A program made the position numbers and the translations under genes. This document shows positions 31,370 to 42,338 of a stretch of 45,321 nt of DNA, piece by piece (positions within the stretch are counted from its first letter, which is position 1; every line of letters begins with the position of its first letter). The notes below the pieces were generated by a model. The model saw only the letters and a program-made list of their open reading frames with translations. It did not search any database and was not told the origin of the DNA. Source of the stretch: Saccharopolyspora shandongensis. GTDB lineage: Bacteria; Actinomycetota; Actinomycetes; Mycobacteriales; Pseudonocardiaceae. Location of the stretch: the NCBI RefSeq assembly GCF_900106995.1, contig NZ_FNOK01000069.1:1-45321 (forward strand), read 5' to 3'.

Positions 31370-32317
31370 TCACTCCGAAGCGTGTGCACGCGGATGGGCC
31401 GTCGCGTAGACCTCCCGCAGCGTGTTGACCGTGATCAGGGTGTAGACCTGCGTCGTCGTGACCGAGGCGTGGCCCAGCAGTTCCTGCACCACGCGGACGT
31501 CGGCGCCGCCCTCCACGAGGTGCGTGGCGAAGGAGTGCCGCAGCACGTGCGGCGAAACCGAGCCGGCGATGCCGGCGCGCTGCGCGGCGATCTTCAACGC
31601 GTTCCACGCGCTTTGCCGGGACAGCCGGGTTCCGCGCGAATTCAGGAACACCGCGGCGGTTCCGCGCCCGCGCGCCGCCAGGCCGGGCCGGGCGCGCACC
31701 AGGTACGCGTCCAGCGCCGCCAGCGCCGGCCGGCCGATGGGCACCAGCCGCTGACGGCCGCCCTTGCCGTCCAGCAGGACGGTGCGGTTGGTGCCGTCGA
31801 TGTCGTCGAGGTCCAGCCCGACCGCTTCGGAGATCCGCGCCCCCGTCGAGTACAGCAGCTCCAGCAGCGCCCGGTCCCGCATGCCCCGGGCGTCGTCGCC
31901 GCCGGCGTGGTCGAGCAGCTTCCCGACGTCGTCGATGGGCAGCGCCTTCGGCAGCCGCTTGGGCAGGCTCGGCGGCGCAACCTCGCGCGCAACGTCGACC
32001 GCCAACTGCCCTTCCGCATGCGCGAATCGGTGCAGCCCGCGGGCGGCGACCAGGGCCCGGGCCGATGACGAAGGTGCGAGCGCGGGCCGCTGCTCGGTGC
32101 CTTCCCGCAGCTCGGCCAGGAATCCGGCCAGGTGCTCCGAGCGGACCTCGGCGAGCCCGGAAATCCCATTCCCGACGAGGAATTCGGCGTACCGGCGCAG
32201 ATCCCTGGCGTAGGAGTCGAGGGTGCTGCGGGCGGTGCCGCGTTCGACGGCGAGGTGGTCGAGGTATCCGGTGATCGCCCCGCGCAGATCCGGCGGCAGC
32301 TCCTCGAAAACCCTCAC
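31370..32317 (-). CDS. xerD: Tyrosine recombinase XerD
   Basis: This 315-residue tyrosine recombinase has a SAM-like N-terminal domain (about 8-100) and a catalytic domain with all active residues: Arg in TGARISEAVGL, Lys in DGKGGRQRLV, His and Arg in HVLRHSFATHL, His in LGHASVTTTQ and the nucleophile Tyr in VYTLI. With XerC it resolves chromosome dimers at dif. The GTG start overlaps the NUDIX gene stop (32314-32317). It corresponds to Rv1701, and its place in the conserved block argues against an integrase from a mobile element. Confidence 0.93.
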   Translation of the reverse strand: MRVFEELPPDLRGAITGYLDHLAVERGTARSTLDSYARDLRRYAEFLVGNGISGLAEVRSEHLAGFLAELREGTEQRPALAPSSSARALVAARGLHRFAHAEGQLAVDVAREVAPPSLPKRLPKALPIDDVGKLLDHAGGDDARGMRDRALLELLYSTGARISEAVGLDLDDIDGTNRTVLLDGKGGRQRLVPIGRPALAALDAYLVRARPGLAARGRGTAAVFLNSRGTRLSRQSAWNALKIAAQRAGIAGSVSPHVLRHSFATHLVEGGADVRVVQELLGHASVTTTQVYTLITVNTLREVYATAHPRAHASE

Positions 32318-32961
32318 CGGGCGGCGAAGCGCTGGGGCCGGTCCGGCCATTCGGCGTCCACCGGACGCGGCTGTCCCCGGCCGTCGCGGACCGCCTGGGC
32401 GGCGAGCAGCCCGGCCACGCCGGGACCGTTGACGATCTCCCCGGCCAGTGCCATCCGCACCGCCTCGGCCAGCGGGAAGCGCCGGATCACCAGGTCCGCT
32501 TCCTCGTCCCCGACCGCCGCCGGACGATCCACATCGGACAGCCCGGTGGCCAGGAAGACCCGGACGCACTCGTCGGTGAAGCCGGGTGAGGTGGCGACGT
32601 CGACCAGCAGCGACCAGTCCCGCGCCGCGAGCCCCGCCTCCTCGGCAAGCTCCCGCTGCGCCGTGCGCACCGGCTCCTCGCCCGCCACGTCCAGCAGCCC
32701 GGCCGGCAGCTCCCAGAGCCGCCGGCCGAGCGGGTACCGGTACTGGTGGATCAGCACGACCTGGTCGTGCTCGTCCACCGCCACCACCGCGACCGCCCCG
32801 AGGTGCTCGACGACCTCGCGGCGCGCGTGCCCGCCGCCGGGCATCCCGACCTCGTCGGCCCGCAACGCGAGGATCTTCCCCACGTACACGTCCTCGCTGG
32901 CCAGGGTGGTGAATTCGTGCTCGCCGCCGGTGCGCGCGACACCTTGCTCCGTCGTGTCCAC
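32314..32961 (-). CDS. NUDIX hydrolase (ADP-ribose pyrophosphatase type)
   Basis: This 215-residue protein has a Nudix box with Gly-Leu-Leu before GEEPVRTAQRELAEEAGL (about 92-109), the metal-binding REXXEE being RELAEE. The architecture and length fit ADP-ribose pyrophosphatases, and the position corresponds to Rv1700, a characterised ADP-ribose pyrophosphatase. It would split ADP-ribose to AMP and ribose 5-phosphate. The GTG start has AAGGTGG ahead. It lies 25 bases downstream of pyrG. Confidence 0.9.
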   Translation of the reverse strand: MDTTEQGVARTGGEHEFTTLASEDVYVGKILALRADEVGMPGGGHARREVVEHLGAVAVVAVDEHDQVVLIHQYRYPLGRRLWELPAGLLDVAGEEPVRTAQRELAEEAGLAARDWSLLVDVATSPGFTDECVRVFLATGLSDVDRPAAVGDEEADLVIRRFPLAEAVRMALAGEIVNGPGVAGLLAAQAVRDGRGQPRPVDAEWPDRPQRFAAR

Positions 32962-32986
32962 GCCGCCACCTTAGAGCGAACGAAGA

Positions 32987-34690
<1,704 letters not shown>

Positions 34691-34922
34691 CAACAAAAGC
34701 TCCCCGTGGTCAAGCCGTCGCCTGGCTGGATTTCTGCACTGGCAGGACGGCTGGATCCGTCGCTCCCACGGAATTCCAGCCTAACGCACGACCACCAGGG
34801 CCGTGCACCGAGACCCGCCGCGCGACGTCGGGGCTACTGGCCAGGTCAACCGCCATCCGGCGGCCTACCCGCCGGTCACCGCCCGCATCGGCCGAGGTGG
34901 ACCGCCACGGTGAGCATCGACA

Positions 34923-35861
34923 CTAGCCTCTGGTCTCCGGCACCGGACCCTGCGCGCTGCTCGCGACGCCGTAGTGCCCGGCCTGCCGCTCGGCCTGCTC
35001 CCGCAACGCCAGCACGATCGCCACCCGCCCCGAGGCGCTGTACAGGTTGTCCACCGTGGACAACGACGACGTCAGCGCCGGATCCGCGCGCACGACGCCG
35101 ACCGGCCCGGTCCCGTCCGCCGAGCCGACGCCGCCCGCGAGCACCGCGCCCTGGCTCGCGCGGTCGAGCTGCGCCGCGAAGCGGGCCAGCATCGCGGCCT
35201 TGTCGCCCGCCCGGTCGCTCTCGATCCGGCCGCCGGTGAGCACCACGGCGAGCTGCGCGGGCCGCAGGCCCGGCGAGGCGGCCGCGAAGCCGCCGTCGGC
35301 CAGGCCCGCGAACGCCGCCGCCCGCTCCTGGTCGCCGGTCTGCGGCTGCCCGTTCTGCGGGTTCAGCAGCGCCAGCGGCCCGATCAGACCGCCGGCCATG
35401 GTGCCGGGGTCCGCCGCCGTGGGCAGCTGCACCCCGGCGGGCAGCAGCTCGGTGACCACGCGCCGCAGCTGGTCCGCCCGGCCCGGATCGGCGAACGACG
35501 GGCCCAGCCGCACCTCGCCGGTGACGTCCGCACCCGCCGCGCGCAGCAGCTGCCCGACCGCGTCGCGCTGCTGGTCGTCGGCGTCGGCGGAGGCGATCAG
35601 CACGACGCTGCGCTGCGCCAGCTGGCCCTGCACGGCCATCGGCCCGACCGCGGAGCCGAACGTGTCCGCGGCCGCGACCTGAGCCTTGAGCGTCGTCCGC
35701 TCGGCGTTGAGGTCGTCGACCTGCTCCTGCATAGACCGCTGCTCGTCGCCGACGCCCGCCAGCAACCGGCCGCTGAGCGACGTGGAACCGACGAGGACGC
35801 CCACGGCCAACGCCAGGAAGACCGCGGCGATCGACACGATGTGGTACCGCAACGAGATCAC
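34923..35861 (-). CDS. mctB: Copper transporter / MctB family protein
   Basis: This 312-residue protein has one N-terminal membrane helix (about 6-24, IVSIAAVFLALAVGVLVGS) followed by a coiled coil (about 38-62, QEQVDDLNAERTTLKAQV) and a mixed soluble domain. It matches the Rv1698/MctB family, linked in mycobacteria to copper efflux and outer-membrane function. In genera without a mycobacterial outer membrane its role is unclear. The GTG start overlaps the steA stop (35858-35861), the conserved pairing. Confidence 0.88.
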   Translation of the reverse strand: MISLRYHIVSIAAVFLALAVGVLVGSTSLSGRLLAGVGDEQRSMQEQVDDLNAERTTLKAQVAAADTFGSAVGPMAVQGQLAQRSVVLIASADADDQQRDAVGQLLRAAGADVTGEVRLGPSFADPGRADQLRRVVTELLPAGVQLPTAADPGTMAGGLIGPLALLNPQNGQPQTGDQERAAAFAGLADGGFAAASPGLRPAQLAVVLTGGRIESDRAGDKAAMLARFAAQLDRASQGAVLAGGVGSADGTGPVGVVRADPALTSSLSTVDNLYSASGRVAIVLALREQAERQAGHYGVASSAQGPVPETRG

Positions 35862-37042
35862 GAGAAAAGCCCCTTGAGATAAGCGAAGACGGACTCGGCG
35901 GTGTCGGCGATCAGCCCCAGGAACGCGGTGCCCAGCCCGGAGACCACCAGCGCCACGGCGGCCACCAGCAGCACCGCGAGGACCAGCAGCACGATCGCGC
36001 CGACCGGCGTCCGGCTGCGCTGCAGCGTCGCCACCGCGGCGCCGTCGATGACCTTGCTGCCCAACCGGAGCCGGGTGAGGAACGTCGACGGGTTCGAGCC
36101 GGAGCGCCCGCGGTCGAGGAATTCGCCCAGCGTCGCGTGGAACCCGACCGTGATCACCAGGCTCGCCTTGTGCGCGTCGGCGAGCAGCAGCGCCAGGTCC
36201 TCCGGGTTCCCGGACGCCGGGAACGTGACCGCGCCGATCCCGAGGTCCTGGATGCGCTCCAGGCCGGGCGCGTGCCCGTCGAGGTGGGCCGGGATCACGA
36301 GCTCCGCGCCGCACTTGAGGGTGGCGGTGGCGATGCTGTCCGGGTCGCCGACGATGACGTCCGGCTTGTGCCCGGCCTTGCGCAGCGTCTCGGCGCCGCC
36401 CTCCACCCCGACCAGCACCGGCCGGTACTCGCGGATGTACTTCTTCAGCCGCTGCAGGTCGTCGGCGTGGCCGTAGCCCGGCGCCACCACGAGCACCTGG
36501 CGCCCCTCCATCGAGATGCTGAGCTCAGGCACGCCGATGCCGTCGAGGATCAGCGTCCGCTCCTTGCGCAGGAACTCGATGGTGTTCGCCGAGAACGCCT
36601 CCAGCTGCGTCGACATCCCGGCCTTCGCCTCGATGAGCAGGTCGGCGACGGAGTTGGCGTCCTGCGAGGTCCCGCGCCCCATCTCCCGCGCCCCGACGAA
36701 CACGCCGCCCTCGTGCAGCCGGATCTTCGCGCCGTCCTTGATCCGGTGCGCGACCTCGGGGCCGACCCCGTCGACCAGCGCGATGCCCGCCGACAGCAGC
36801 ACCTCCGGCCCGAGGTTCGGGTAGCGCCCGGAGATCGACGGGGCGGCGTTGACCACCCCGATCACCCCGGCCGAGACCAGCGCTTCGGCCGTGCGCCGGT
36901 CCAGGTCCGCGTGGTCGATCACCGCGATGTCGCCGGACCGGACCCGGCGCAGCACATCACCCGGGCGCCGCTCCACCCTGGCGATCCCGACCACACCGGG
37001 CAGGCTTTCCTGCTGACGGGCAAGCAGACCGCTGAGTTTCAT
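35858..37042 (-). CDS. steA: Cell-division protein SteA
   Basis: This 394-residue protein resembles SteA of corynebacteria and Rv1697. The central part has a thiamin-pyrophosphokinase-like fold with VIVGDPDSI and VTFPASGNPEDLALLLA, and the C-terminus has a membrane helix (about 348-372). In Corynebacterium SteA and SteB act at the septum during daughter-cell separation. The following mctB-like gene occupies the place of steB. The ATG at 37042 is clear, and a 91-base gap separates it from recN. Confidence 0.9.
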   Translation of the reverse strand: MKLSGLLARQQESLPGVVGIARVERRPGDVLRRVRSGDIAVIDHADLDRRTAEALVSAGVIGVVNAAPSISGRYPNLGPEVLLSAGIALVDGVGPEVAHRIKDGAKIRLHEGGVFVGAREMGRGTSQDANSVADLLIEAKAGMSTQLEAFSANTIEFLRKERTLILDGIGVPELSISMEGRQVLVVAPGYGHADDLQRLKKYIREYRPVLVGVEGGAETLRKAGHKPDVIVGDPDSIATATLKCGAELVIPAHLDGHAPGLERIQDLGIGAVTFPASGNPEDLALLLADAHKASLVITVGFHATLGEFLDRGRSGSNPSTFLTRLRLGSKVIDGAAVATLQRSRTPVGAIVLLVLAVLLVAAVALVVSGLGTAFLGLIADTAESVFAYLKGLFS

Positions 37043-37133
37043 GCACCGATGGTGACAAATCGATCACCTGTTGCTGGTACGCCACGCCGATGCCATTGGT
37101 CCGCGAGCAGCAGATTTCGTTGGGCCGAACGGC

Positions 37134-38945
37134 CTAATTGCCGCTGCGTTCCCGCTTCTTGGGGGCCGCCTTGCCGCGCCGCCGGAAGCGGGCTTGCGCC
37201 AGCTTGTAGGCCGTCGCGGTGTCCAACAGTTCCTCCGCGTGGGCCCGGCCGGTCTCCGTGGAATCCATTCCGGCCAGCATCCGCGCCAGCTCGACGACCC
37301 GCCGCTCGTCGGCGACGACCCGCACGTCGCTGCGGGTCAGCCCGCCGTCCGCGGCACCCTTGTCCACCACCAGGTGGCGGTCGGCGTAGGCGGCGACCTG
37401 CGGCAGGTGAGTGACGACCACGACCTGGTGGGTCCGGGCCAGACGGGCCAGCCGCCGCCCGATCTCCACCGCGGCCCGCCCGCCGACACCGGCGTCGACC
37501 TCGTCGAAGACCAGCGTCGGCACCGTGTCCGCGTCGGCCAGCACGACCTCCAGCGCCAGCATCACCCGGGACAGCTCACCGCCCGAGGCGCCCTTGTGGA
37601 TCGGCAGCGCGGGCGCACCGGAGTGCGCGATCAGCTGCAGCTCGACCTCGTCGACCCCGTCCGGGCCGGCGTGCAGGGTCCGGCCCTGCACGGGCAGCGC
37701 GTTCGGGTCGCCGGCATCGGCTTCCTTCGGCTCGACGACGACCTCCAGCCGCGCCTGCGGCATCGCCAGCCCGTCGAGTTCCTCGGAAACCGCCGCAGAG
37801 AGCCCCACCGCGGCTTCCTTCCGCGCCGCCGACACCACGACCGCGTGCTCGGCGAGCTCCACCGCGAGCTCGTCGCGCCGTGCCGCCAGCGCCGCCAGCG
37901 CCTCCTCCGAGGTGTCCATCCCGGACAGCCGGCTGCGCGCTTCGTCGGCCCACGCCAGCACGCCGTCCACGTCCGCGGCGTACTTCTTGGTCAGCTGCTT
38001 CAACTCGGCCTGCCGTGCCAGCACCTGCTCCAGCCGGGCCGGGTCGGCGTCCAGCCGGTCCAGGTAGCCGCCGAGCTCGCCGCCCACGTCGGCGAGCACC
38101 GCGACGGCCTCCGCCACCCGCGGCTCCAGCTCCCGCAGCGCCGGGTCCTCGGCGCCGCTGAGGCGCCGCCGGGCCTCGCCGACCAGTCCGATCGCGCCCG
38201 GCGCATCCGGGTCGCCGTCGGCCGCGCCGGTGAGCGCCAGATGCGCCGCCGTCGCGATCTCCCGGAGCTGGTCGACGTCCGCGAGCCGTCGCGCCTCGTC
38301 GACCAGCGCGACGTCCTCACCGGATTCCGGGGCGACGGCCTCGATCTCGGCCAGCCCGTGTCGGAGCAGTTCCGCTTCCCTGGCCAGTTCCCGCGAGCGC
38401 TCAGTGCGCTCGGTGAGCTCCCGCACCGCCTCGGCCCACTCCGCGCGAACCCGCTGGTAGTCGGCGAGCACGTGCAGCACGGGCTCGCCGGCGAACCGGT
38501 CCAGCACCGCGCGCTGCTCACCGGACCGCAGCAGCCGCAGCTGGTCGTTCTGGCCGTGCACTGCCAGCACCTGCTCCGCCAACTCGGAAAGCACGGCGTT
38601 GGGCACCGACCGACCGCCGAGGTGCGCCCGGGACCGGCCGTCGGCCGTCACGGTCCGCACCGCGATCAGGCTGCCGTCGTCGTCGGGTTCGGCCCCGGCA
38701 TCGCCGGCGACCTTGGCCGCCGGCGAGTCGATCGTGGTCTGGAACCGGCCCTCCACGACGGCACGCTGCGCACCGGACCGGACCCGCGAGGCATCGGCCC
38801 GACCACCACCGAGCAGGTGCAGCCCGGTGACCACCATCGTCTTACCGGCGCCGGTCTCACCGGTGACCACGGTCAGTCCGGCATGCAGTGCGAGCGTGGC
38901 GTCGTCGATGACGCCCAGTCCCTGGATGCGCATCTCCGCCAACAC
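37134..38945 (-). CDS. recN: DNA repair protein RecN
   Basis: This 603-residue SMC-like ATPase has Walker A GETGAGKT near residue 32, long Ala/Glu/Arg-rich coiled coils (about 160-370), a signature SGGELSRVMLALE and Walker B LVFDEVDAGVGG. RecN gathers broken DNA ends in double-strand-break repair. The GTG at 38945 gives the family N-terminus MLAEMRIQGLGVIDDA and has AGGGTG six bases before it; GTG 38954 and ATG 38933 are alternatives. The C-terminus is basic. Confidence 0.95.
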   Translation of the reverse strand: MLAEMRIQGLGVIDDATLALHAGLTVVTGETGAGKTMVVTGLHLLGGGRADASRVRSGAQRAVVEGRFQTTIDSPAAKVAGDAGAEPDDDGSLIAVRTVTADGRSRAHLGGRSVPNAVLSELAEQVLAVHGQNDQLRLLRSGEQRAVLDRFAGEPVLHVLADYQRVRAEWAEAVRELTERTERSRELAREAELLRHGLAEIEAVAPESGEDVALVDEARRLADVDQLREIATAAHLALTGAADGDPDAPGAIGLVGEARRRLSGAEDPALRELEPRVAEAVAVLADVGGELGGYLDRLDADPARLEQVLARQAELKQLTKKYAADVDGVLAWADEARSRLSGMDTSEEALAALAARRDELAVELAEHAVVVSAARKEAAVGLSAAVSEELDGLAMPQARLEVVVEPKEADAGDPNALPVQGRTLHAGPDGVDEVELQLIAHSGAPALPIHKGASGGELSRVMLALEVVLADADTVPTLVFDEVDAGVGGRAAVEIGRRLARLARTHQVVVVTHLPQVAAYADRHLVVDKGAADGGLTRSDVRVVADERRVVELARMLAGMDSTETGRAHAEELLDTATAYKLAQARFRRRGKAAPKKRERSGN

Positions 38946-39053
38946 ATCAAGCACCCTATCGGCATCCCCCGAGCAGTGGTGCCCCGCTGGGGTGATCAGC
39001 GCATGAATTGAAATTGTGGCTGTTTGCCGCGATGCAGGCGGCGCCGCCGCGGA

Positions 39054-39950
39054 TCAGCCGGTCTTGGCCGGGCCGCGCCAGCCCTGGACCGGGAGCTCGA
39101 ACTTGCGCACCAGGCGATCGGTGAACGCCGTGTCGTGCAGCCGCACCAGGCGCAGCGGCATGCTCCCGGCGACCACCTCGACCCGTGCGCCCGGCGGCAG
39201 GTCGAACTGGCGCTGACCGTCGCAGAACAGCACCGCGTGGTGGCCGTGCTGGTCGATCTCCAGCGCCACCAACGACTTCTGCGACACCACCAGCGGGCGC
39301 GCGAAGAGCGCGTGCGCGTTGCTCGGCACGACCAGCAGTGCCTGCACCTCCGGCCACACCACCGGGCCGCCCGCGGAGAACGCGTACGCCGTGGAACCGG
39401 TCGGGGTGGAGCACAGCACGCCGTCGCAGCCGAACGCCGAAACCGGGTGGCCGTCGACCTCCACGACCAGGTCCAGGATCCGCTCCCGGCTGCTCTTCTC
39501 GACGCTCGCCTCGTTCAGCGCCCAGGTGTGGACCAGGACCTCGCCGTCGAGCTTCGCGGTGACCTCGATGGTCATCCGCTCCTCGACGTAGTAGCGGGAC
39601 TCGACGACGGCGGCCACCGCCTCGTCGAGCGCGTCGGAATCGGCCCCGGCCAGGAAGCCGACCCGGCCGAGGTTCACCCCGAAGACCGGCACGTCGGCCA
39701 GCCGCGCGAGTTCCGCGGCGCGCAGGAGCGTCCCATCACCGCCCAGCACCAGGACGAGTTCCGTGCCCGCGGCCGCCTCCGGGCCGGGCTCGACCACCCG
39801 CAGGTAGCAGTCGGAGCTGAGCTCCGGGGCCTCCTCCGCGAGCACCCGCACGCACAGGCCCGCGTCGATGAGCTGACCGGCGACCTTCTCCGCGGTGCGC
39901 ATGTTGTGCTGCCTGCCGGTGTGCACCACCAGCAGCACCTCTCGGGCCAA
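39054..39950 (-). CDS. nadK: NAD kinase
   Basis: This 298-residue kinase has the GGDGTLL motif that binds NAD and phosphate, and the conserved GSTAYAFSAGGPVV. It makes NADP from NAD with ATP or polyphosphate. A TTG at 39950 is favoured because AAGGAG lies five bases before it; the GTG at 39956 directly abuts that site. It is the gene next to tlyA in the conserved order, with about 205 bases between them. Confidence 0.94.
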   Translation of the reverse strand: MAREVLLVVHTGRQHNMRTAEKVAGQLIDAGLCVRVLAEEAPELSSDCYLRVVEPGPEAAAGTELVLVLGGDGTLLRAAELARLADVPVFGVNLGRVGFLAGADSDALDEAVAAVVESRYYVEERMTIEVTAKLDGEVLVHTWALNEASVEKSSRERILDLVVEVDGHPVSAFGCDGVLCSTPTGSTAYAFSAGGPVVWPEVQALLVVPSNAHALFARPLVVSQKSLVALEIDQHGHHAVLFCDGQRQFDLPPGARVEVVAGSMPLRLVRLHDTAFTDRLVRKFELPVQGWRGPAKTG

Positions 39951-40155
39951 CTCCACTCCTTAAAGCTTTTCTAAGCGGCGGGAGCCGCTTGCGGTGTGGG
40001 ACTCAGCTTGCACCGCCGCGGGTTCTCAGGGGTCTTCTCGCGAGGACAGCCCCGACGTGGTGAATTGGCATTCATGAGTCGGGGATCCCACAGCGAGAAG
40101 GCTCCTGAGGTTCCGCCACCCGCACCGCCACGCAAACCACTCTAGAAACAATCAG

Positions 40156-40995
40156 TCAACGGTGCGAGCTCTTGCCTGAAGTCTGGGGTCCCTGCCGGAC
40201 CGCGTCCAGCACGAGCGCCTCCGCCGCATCCGCATCGGTGCCCGCGCCGGGCCGCAGCCAGGCGAAGTACTCGACGTTGCCCGACGGACCGGGCAACGGG
40301 CTTGCCACGACACCGCGCAGGCCGAGGCCCAGATCGGCGGCGAACCGCACGACCTCGAGGACCGCTTCCGCCCGCAGCTCGGGATCGCGTACCACGCCAC
40401 CCGAGCCTAGCCGCTGCTTGCCCACCTCGAACTGCGGTTTGATCATCGGTACCAGATCGGCTTCCGGCGTAGCGCAGGCGGCCAGCGCCGGCAGCACCAG
40501 CTTCAGCGAGATGAACGACAGGTCGGCCACCACCAGGTCCACCTGGCCGCCGATGTCCTCCGGGGTCAGCGACCGCACGTTCGTCCGATCGTGGATCCGC
40601 ACCCGATCATCGGTCTGCAGCTTCCAGACCAGCTGCCCGTAACCGACGTCGACGGCCACCACCTCGCGCGCCTCGCGGCGCAGCAGCACATCGGTGAACC
40701 CGCCGGTGGACGCGCCGGCGTCCAGGCAGCGGCGGCCCGCGACGGTCAGCCCGGCGGGCTCGAACGCCTCCAGCGCCCCCACCAGCTTGTACGCGCCGCG
40801 CGACGCCCAGCCCGGGTCGTCGACGTCCTCGGCGACCACCACCGGGGCATCGATCTCGACCGCGGTCGCGGCCTTGCGGGCCACCATGCCGCGCACGCTC
40901 ACCCGCCCGGCGGTGACCAGTTCCGCGGCGTGTTCACGGGATCGGGCAAGCCCGCGACGAACCAGTTCGGCATCCAACCGCGCCTTGCGTGGCAC
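40156..40995 (-). CDS. tlyA: TlyA family rRNA 2'-O-methyltransferase
   Basis: This 279-residue protein has an S4 RNA-binding domain (about 3-60, ARLDAELVRRGLARSREHA) and an FtsJ-like methyltransferase domain with the SAM motif DAGASTGGFTDVLL near 97 and VADLSFISLK. TlyA methylates 16S C1409 and 23S C1920, and its loss gives capreomycin resistance in mycobacteria. The GTG at 40995 follows AGGAG by nine bases. The small gene upstream ends five bases before it. The 160-bp space after its stop has no gene. Confidence 0.93.
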   Translation of the reverse strand: MPRKARLDAELVRRGLARSREHAAELVTAGRVSVRGMVARKAATAVEIDAPVVVAEDVDDPGWASRGAYKLVGALEAFEPAGLTVAGRRCLDAGASTGGFTDVLLRREAREVVAVDVGYGQLVWKLQTDDRVRIHDRTNVRSLTPEDIGGQVDLVVADLSFISLKLVLPALAACATPEADLVPMIKPQFEVGKQRLGSGGVVRDPELRAEAVLEVVRFAADLGLGLRGVVASPLPGPSGNVEYFAWLRPGAGTDADAAEALVLDAVRQGPQTSGKSSHR

Positions 40996-41000
40996 TACCG

Positions 41001-41231
41001 TCAGCTCCTGTGTGCACTCGTTCCGGAGAGGAGGTTGTCCGCCTTCGACAGCGCATCGGTGAGCGCGGCGTGCGCCGCCTCGAACCGTTCGACGTGCTCG
41101 GCGACCGGCAGTTCCCGTACCTCGTCGAGCCGGGCCACCGCCGCCGCGATGGCGTCGACCGCCGGCTGACCGTCGTCGGCCGGGCGCGCCAGCATCGCGG
41201 GATTCGGCGCCTGCTGCCACGGAGAGGTCAT
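41001..41231 (-). CDS. Small conserved protein between HAD phosphatase and tlyA
   Basis: This 76-residue protein is mainly helical (AVDAIAAAVARLDEVRELPV, then AHVERFEAAHAALTDALSKA) with a polar N-terminus. It takes the position of Rv1693 in M. tuberculosis, a conserved small protein without known function. The two amphipathic helices could form a hairpin or dimer. The ATG at 41231 is chosen; the frame is open to 41285 without a better start. It is 5 bases from tlyA and 96 bases from the HAD gene, so co-expression is likely. Confidence 0.75.
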   Translation of the reverse strand: MTSPWQQAPNPAMLARPADDGQPAVDAIAAAVARLDEVRELPVAEHVERFEAAHAALTDALSKADNLLSGTSAHRS

Positions 41232-41327
41232 CCGCTCCTGCTCCCATCGATCACGCCGCGATGGCTGTAGCGGCGACGCGTCCACGCTAGCGGAACGCCC
41301 CGACGACGCCGCCGCGACATGCGCCGG

Positions 41328-42338
41328 TCAGGCCAAACCCAGTTGCCGCAACGCATCCTGCGCGCGCTCGTCGGCTCCGCGCACGGCGACCGGTCCCGAC
41401 GACGCAGCCCACCAAGCGGCGCAGAGCGCGCGGAGCGCCGACATCGCATCGCCCGGCTGTGCCCCGGCCTGCGCGGCCAGTTCCAGCGAGTCGCTGCCGA
41501 CGCGGACCTGCCACCCGGGCTGCGCGCCGATCGCCGCCTCGTCGGCAGGCCGGTTCAGGGCGCGGAGATCCGCGCCGACGTGGCCGGGCCGCATGTCGGC
41601 GGTGGCTTCCAGCAGGTCCCGTGCCGTGCTGACGCCGGTCAGCACCATCAGCACCGGCATCCCGGCGTTGACCGCGCCCGCGATGTCGGTGTCGAGCCGG
41701 TCGCCGACCATCAGCGGCGCCTCGGCCCCGGCGGAAGCGACGGCCCGGTCCAGCAGCGGCCGCTCGGGCTTGCCCGCCACCAGCGGCTCCTGATCGGTGG
41801 CCGCCTGCACGAGCGCGACGAGCGCACCGTTTCCCGGCGCCAGGCCGCGCTCGGTCGGCAGCGTGCGGTCGCCATTGCACGACACCCACAGCGCGCCGGC
41901 GCGGATCGTCAGGCACGCCTCGGTGAGGTCGCGGTACCCGATCTCGGTGTACAGCCCCTGCACGACCGCGACCGGCTCGTCGGCGAACTCGCGGACCGGC
42001 ACCAGCCCCGCCTTGTCCACTTCGGACACCAGCGCGGGCGAACCGACGACCAGCACCTTCGACCCGGGCGGCAGCTTCTCGGCCAGCATCGCGGCACCGG
42101 CCTGGGCGCTGGTGCTCACCTCGGTCCGGTCCGCGTCCAGGCCGAGGCCGACGAGGTGGTCGGCCACGGCCTGGTCCGGCTTGGACGCGTTGTTGGTCAC
42201 GTAGCGGACCGGGACGCCGCGGCGGTGCACCTCCTGGATCGCCTCCAGCGCACCAGGGATGAGTTCACCGCCGCGGAACACCGTGCCGTCGAGGTCGAAC
42301 AGCACGACATCATGGCCGTCGAGAAGCGTGCCGCTCAC
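41328..42338 (-). CDS. HAD-IIA family phosphatase (NagD/Rv1692-like)
   Basis: This 336-residue HAD hydrolase has motif I VLFDLDGTVFRGG (about 12-24), motif II VTNNASKPD, a C2 cap in the middle, and motif IV GDRLDTDIAGAVNAGM. The C-terminal 70-80 residues are an added domain also found in Rv1692, a glycerol-3-phosphate phosphatase. Removal of phosphate from glycerol 3-phosphate is thus the best guess. The GTG start overlaps the stop of the TPR-protein gene (42335-42338). Confidence 0.9.
   Translation of the reverse strand: MSGTLLDGHDVVLFDLDGTVFRGGELIPGALEAIQEVHRRGVPVRYVTNNASKPDQAVADHLVGLGLDADRTEVSTSAQAGAAMLAEKLPPGSKVLVVGSPALVSEVDKAGLVPVREFADEPVAVVQGLYTEIGYRDLTEACLTIRAGALWVSCNGDRTLPTERGLAPGNGALVALVQAATDQEPLVAGKPERPLLDRAVASAGAEAPLMVGDRLDTDIAGAVNAGMPVLMVLTGVSTARDLLEATADMRPGHVGADLRALNRPADEAAIGAQPGWQVRVGSDSLELAAQAGAQPGDAMSALRALCAAWWAASSGPVAVRGADERAQDALRQLGLA

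Noticed and set aside
31370..32317. Tyrosine recombinase as integrase of a mobile element
   Set aside because: All features and the gene neighbourhood match chromosomal XerD, and no att-like repeats or phage genes are present.
39957..40155. Short hairpin AAGCGGC/GCCGCTT (39973-39979/39984-39990) as terminator between tlyA and nadK
   Set aside because: It lies close upstream of the nadK ribosome site, has only a 7-bp stem and lacks a T-tract, so a terminator role is not supported.
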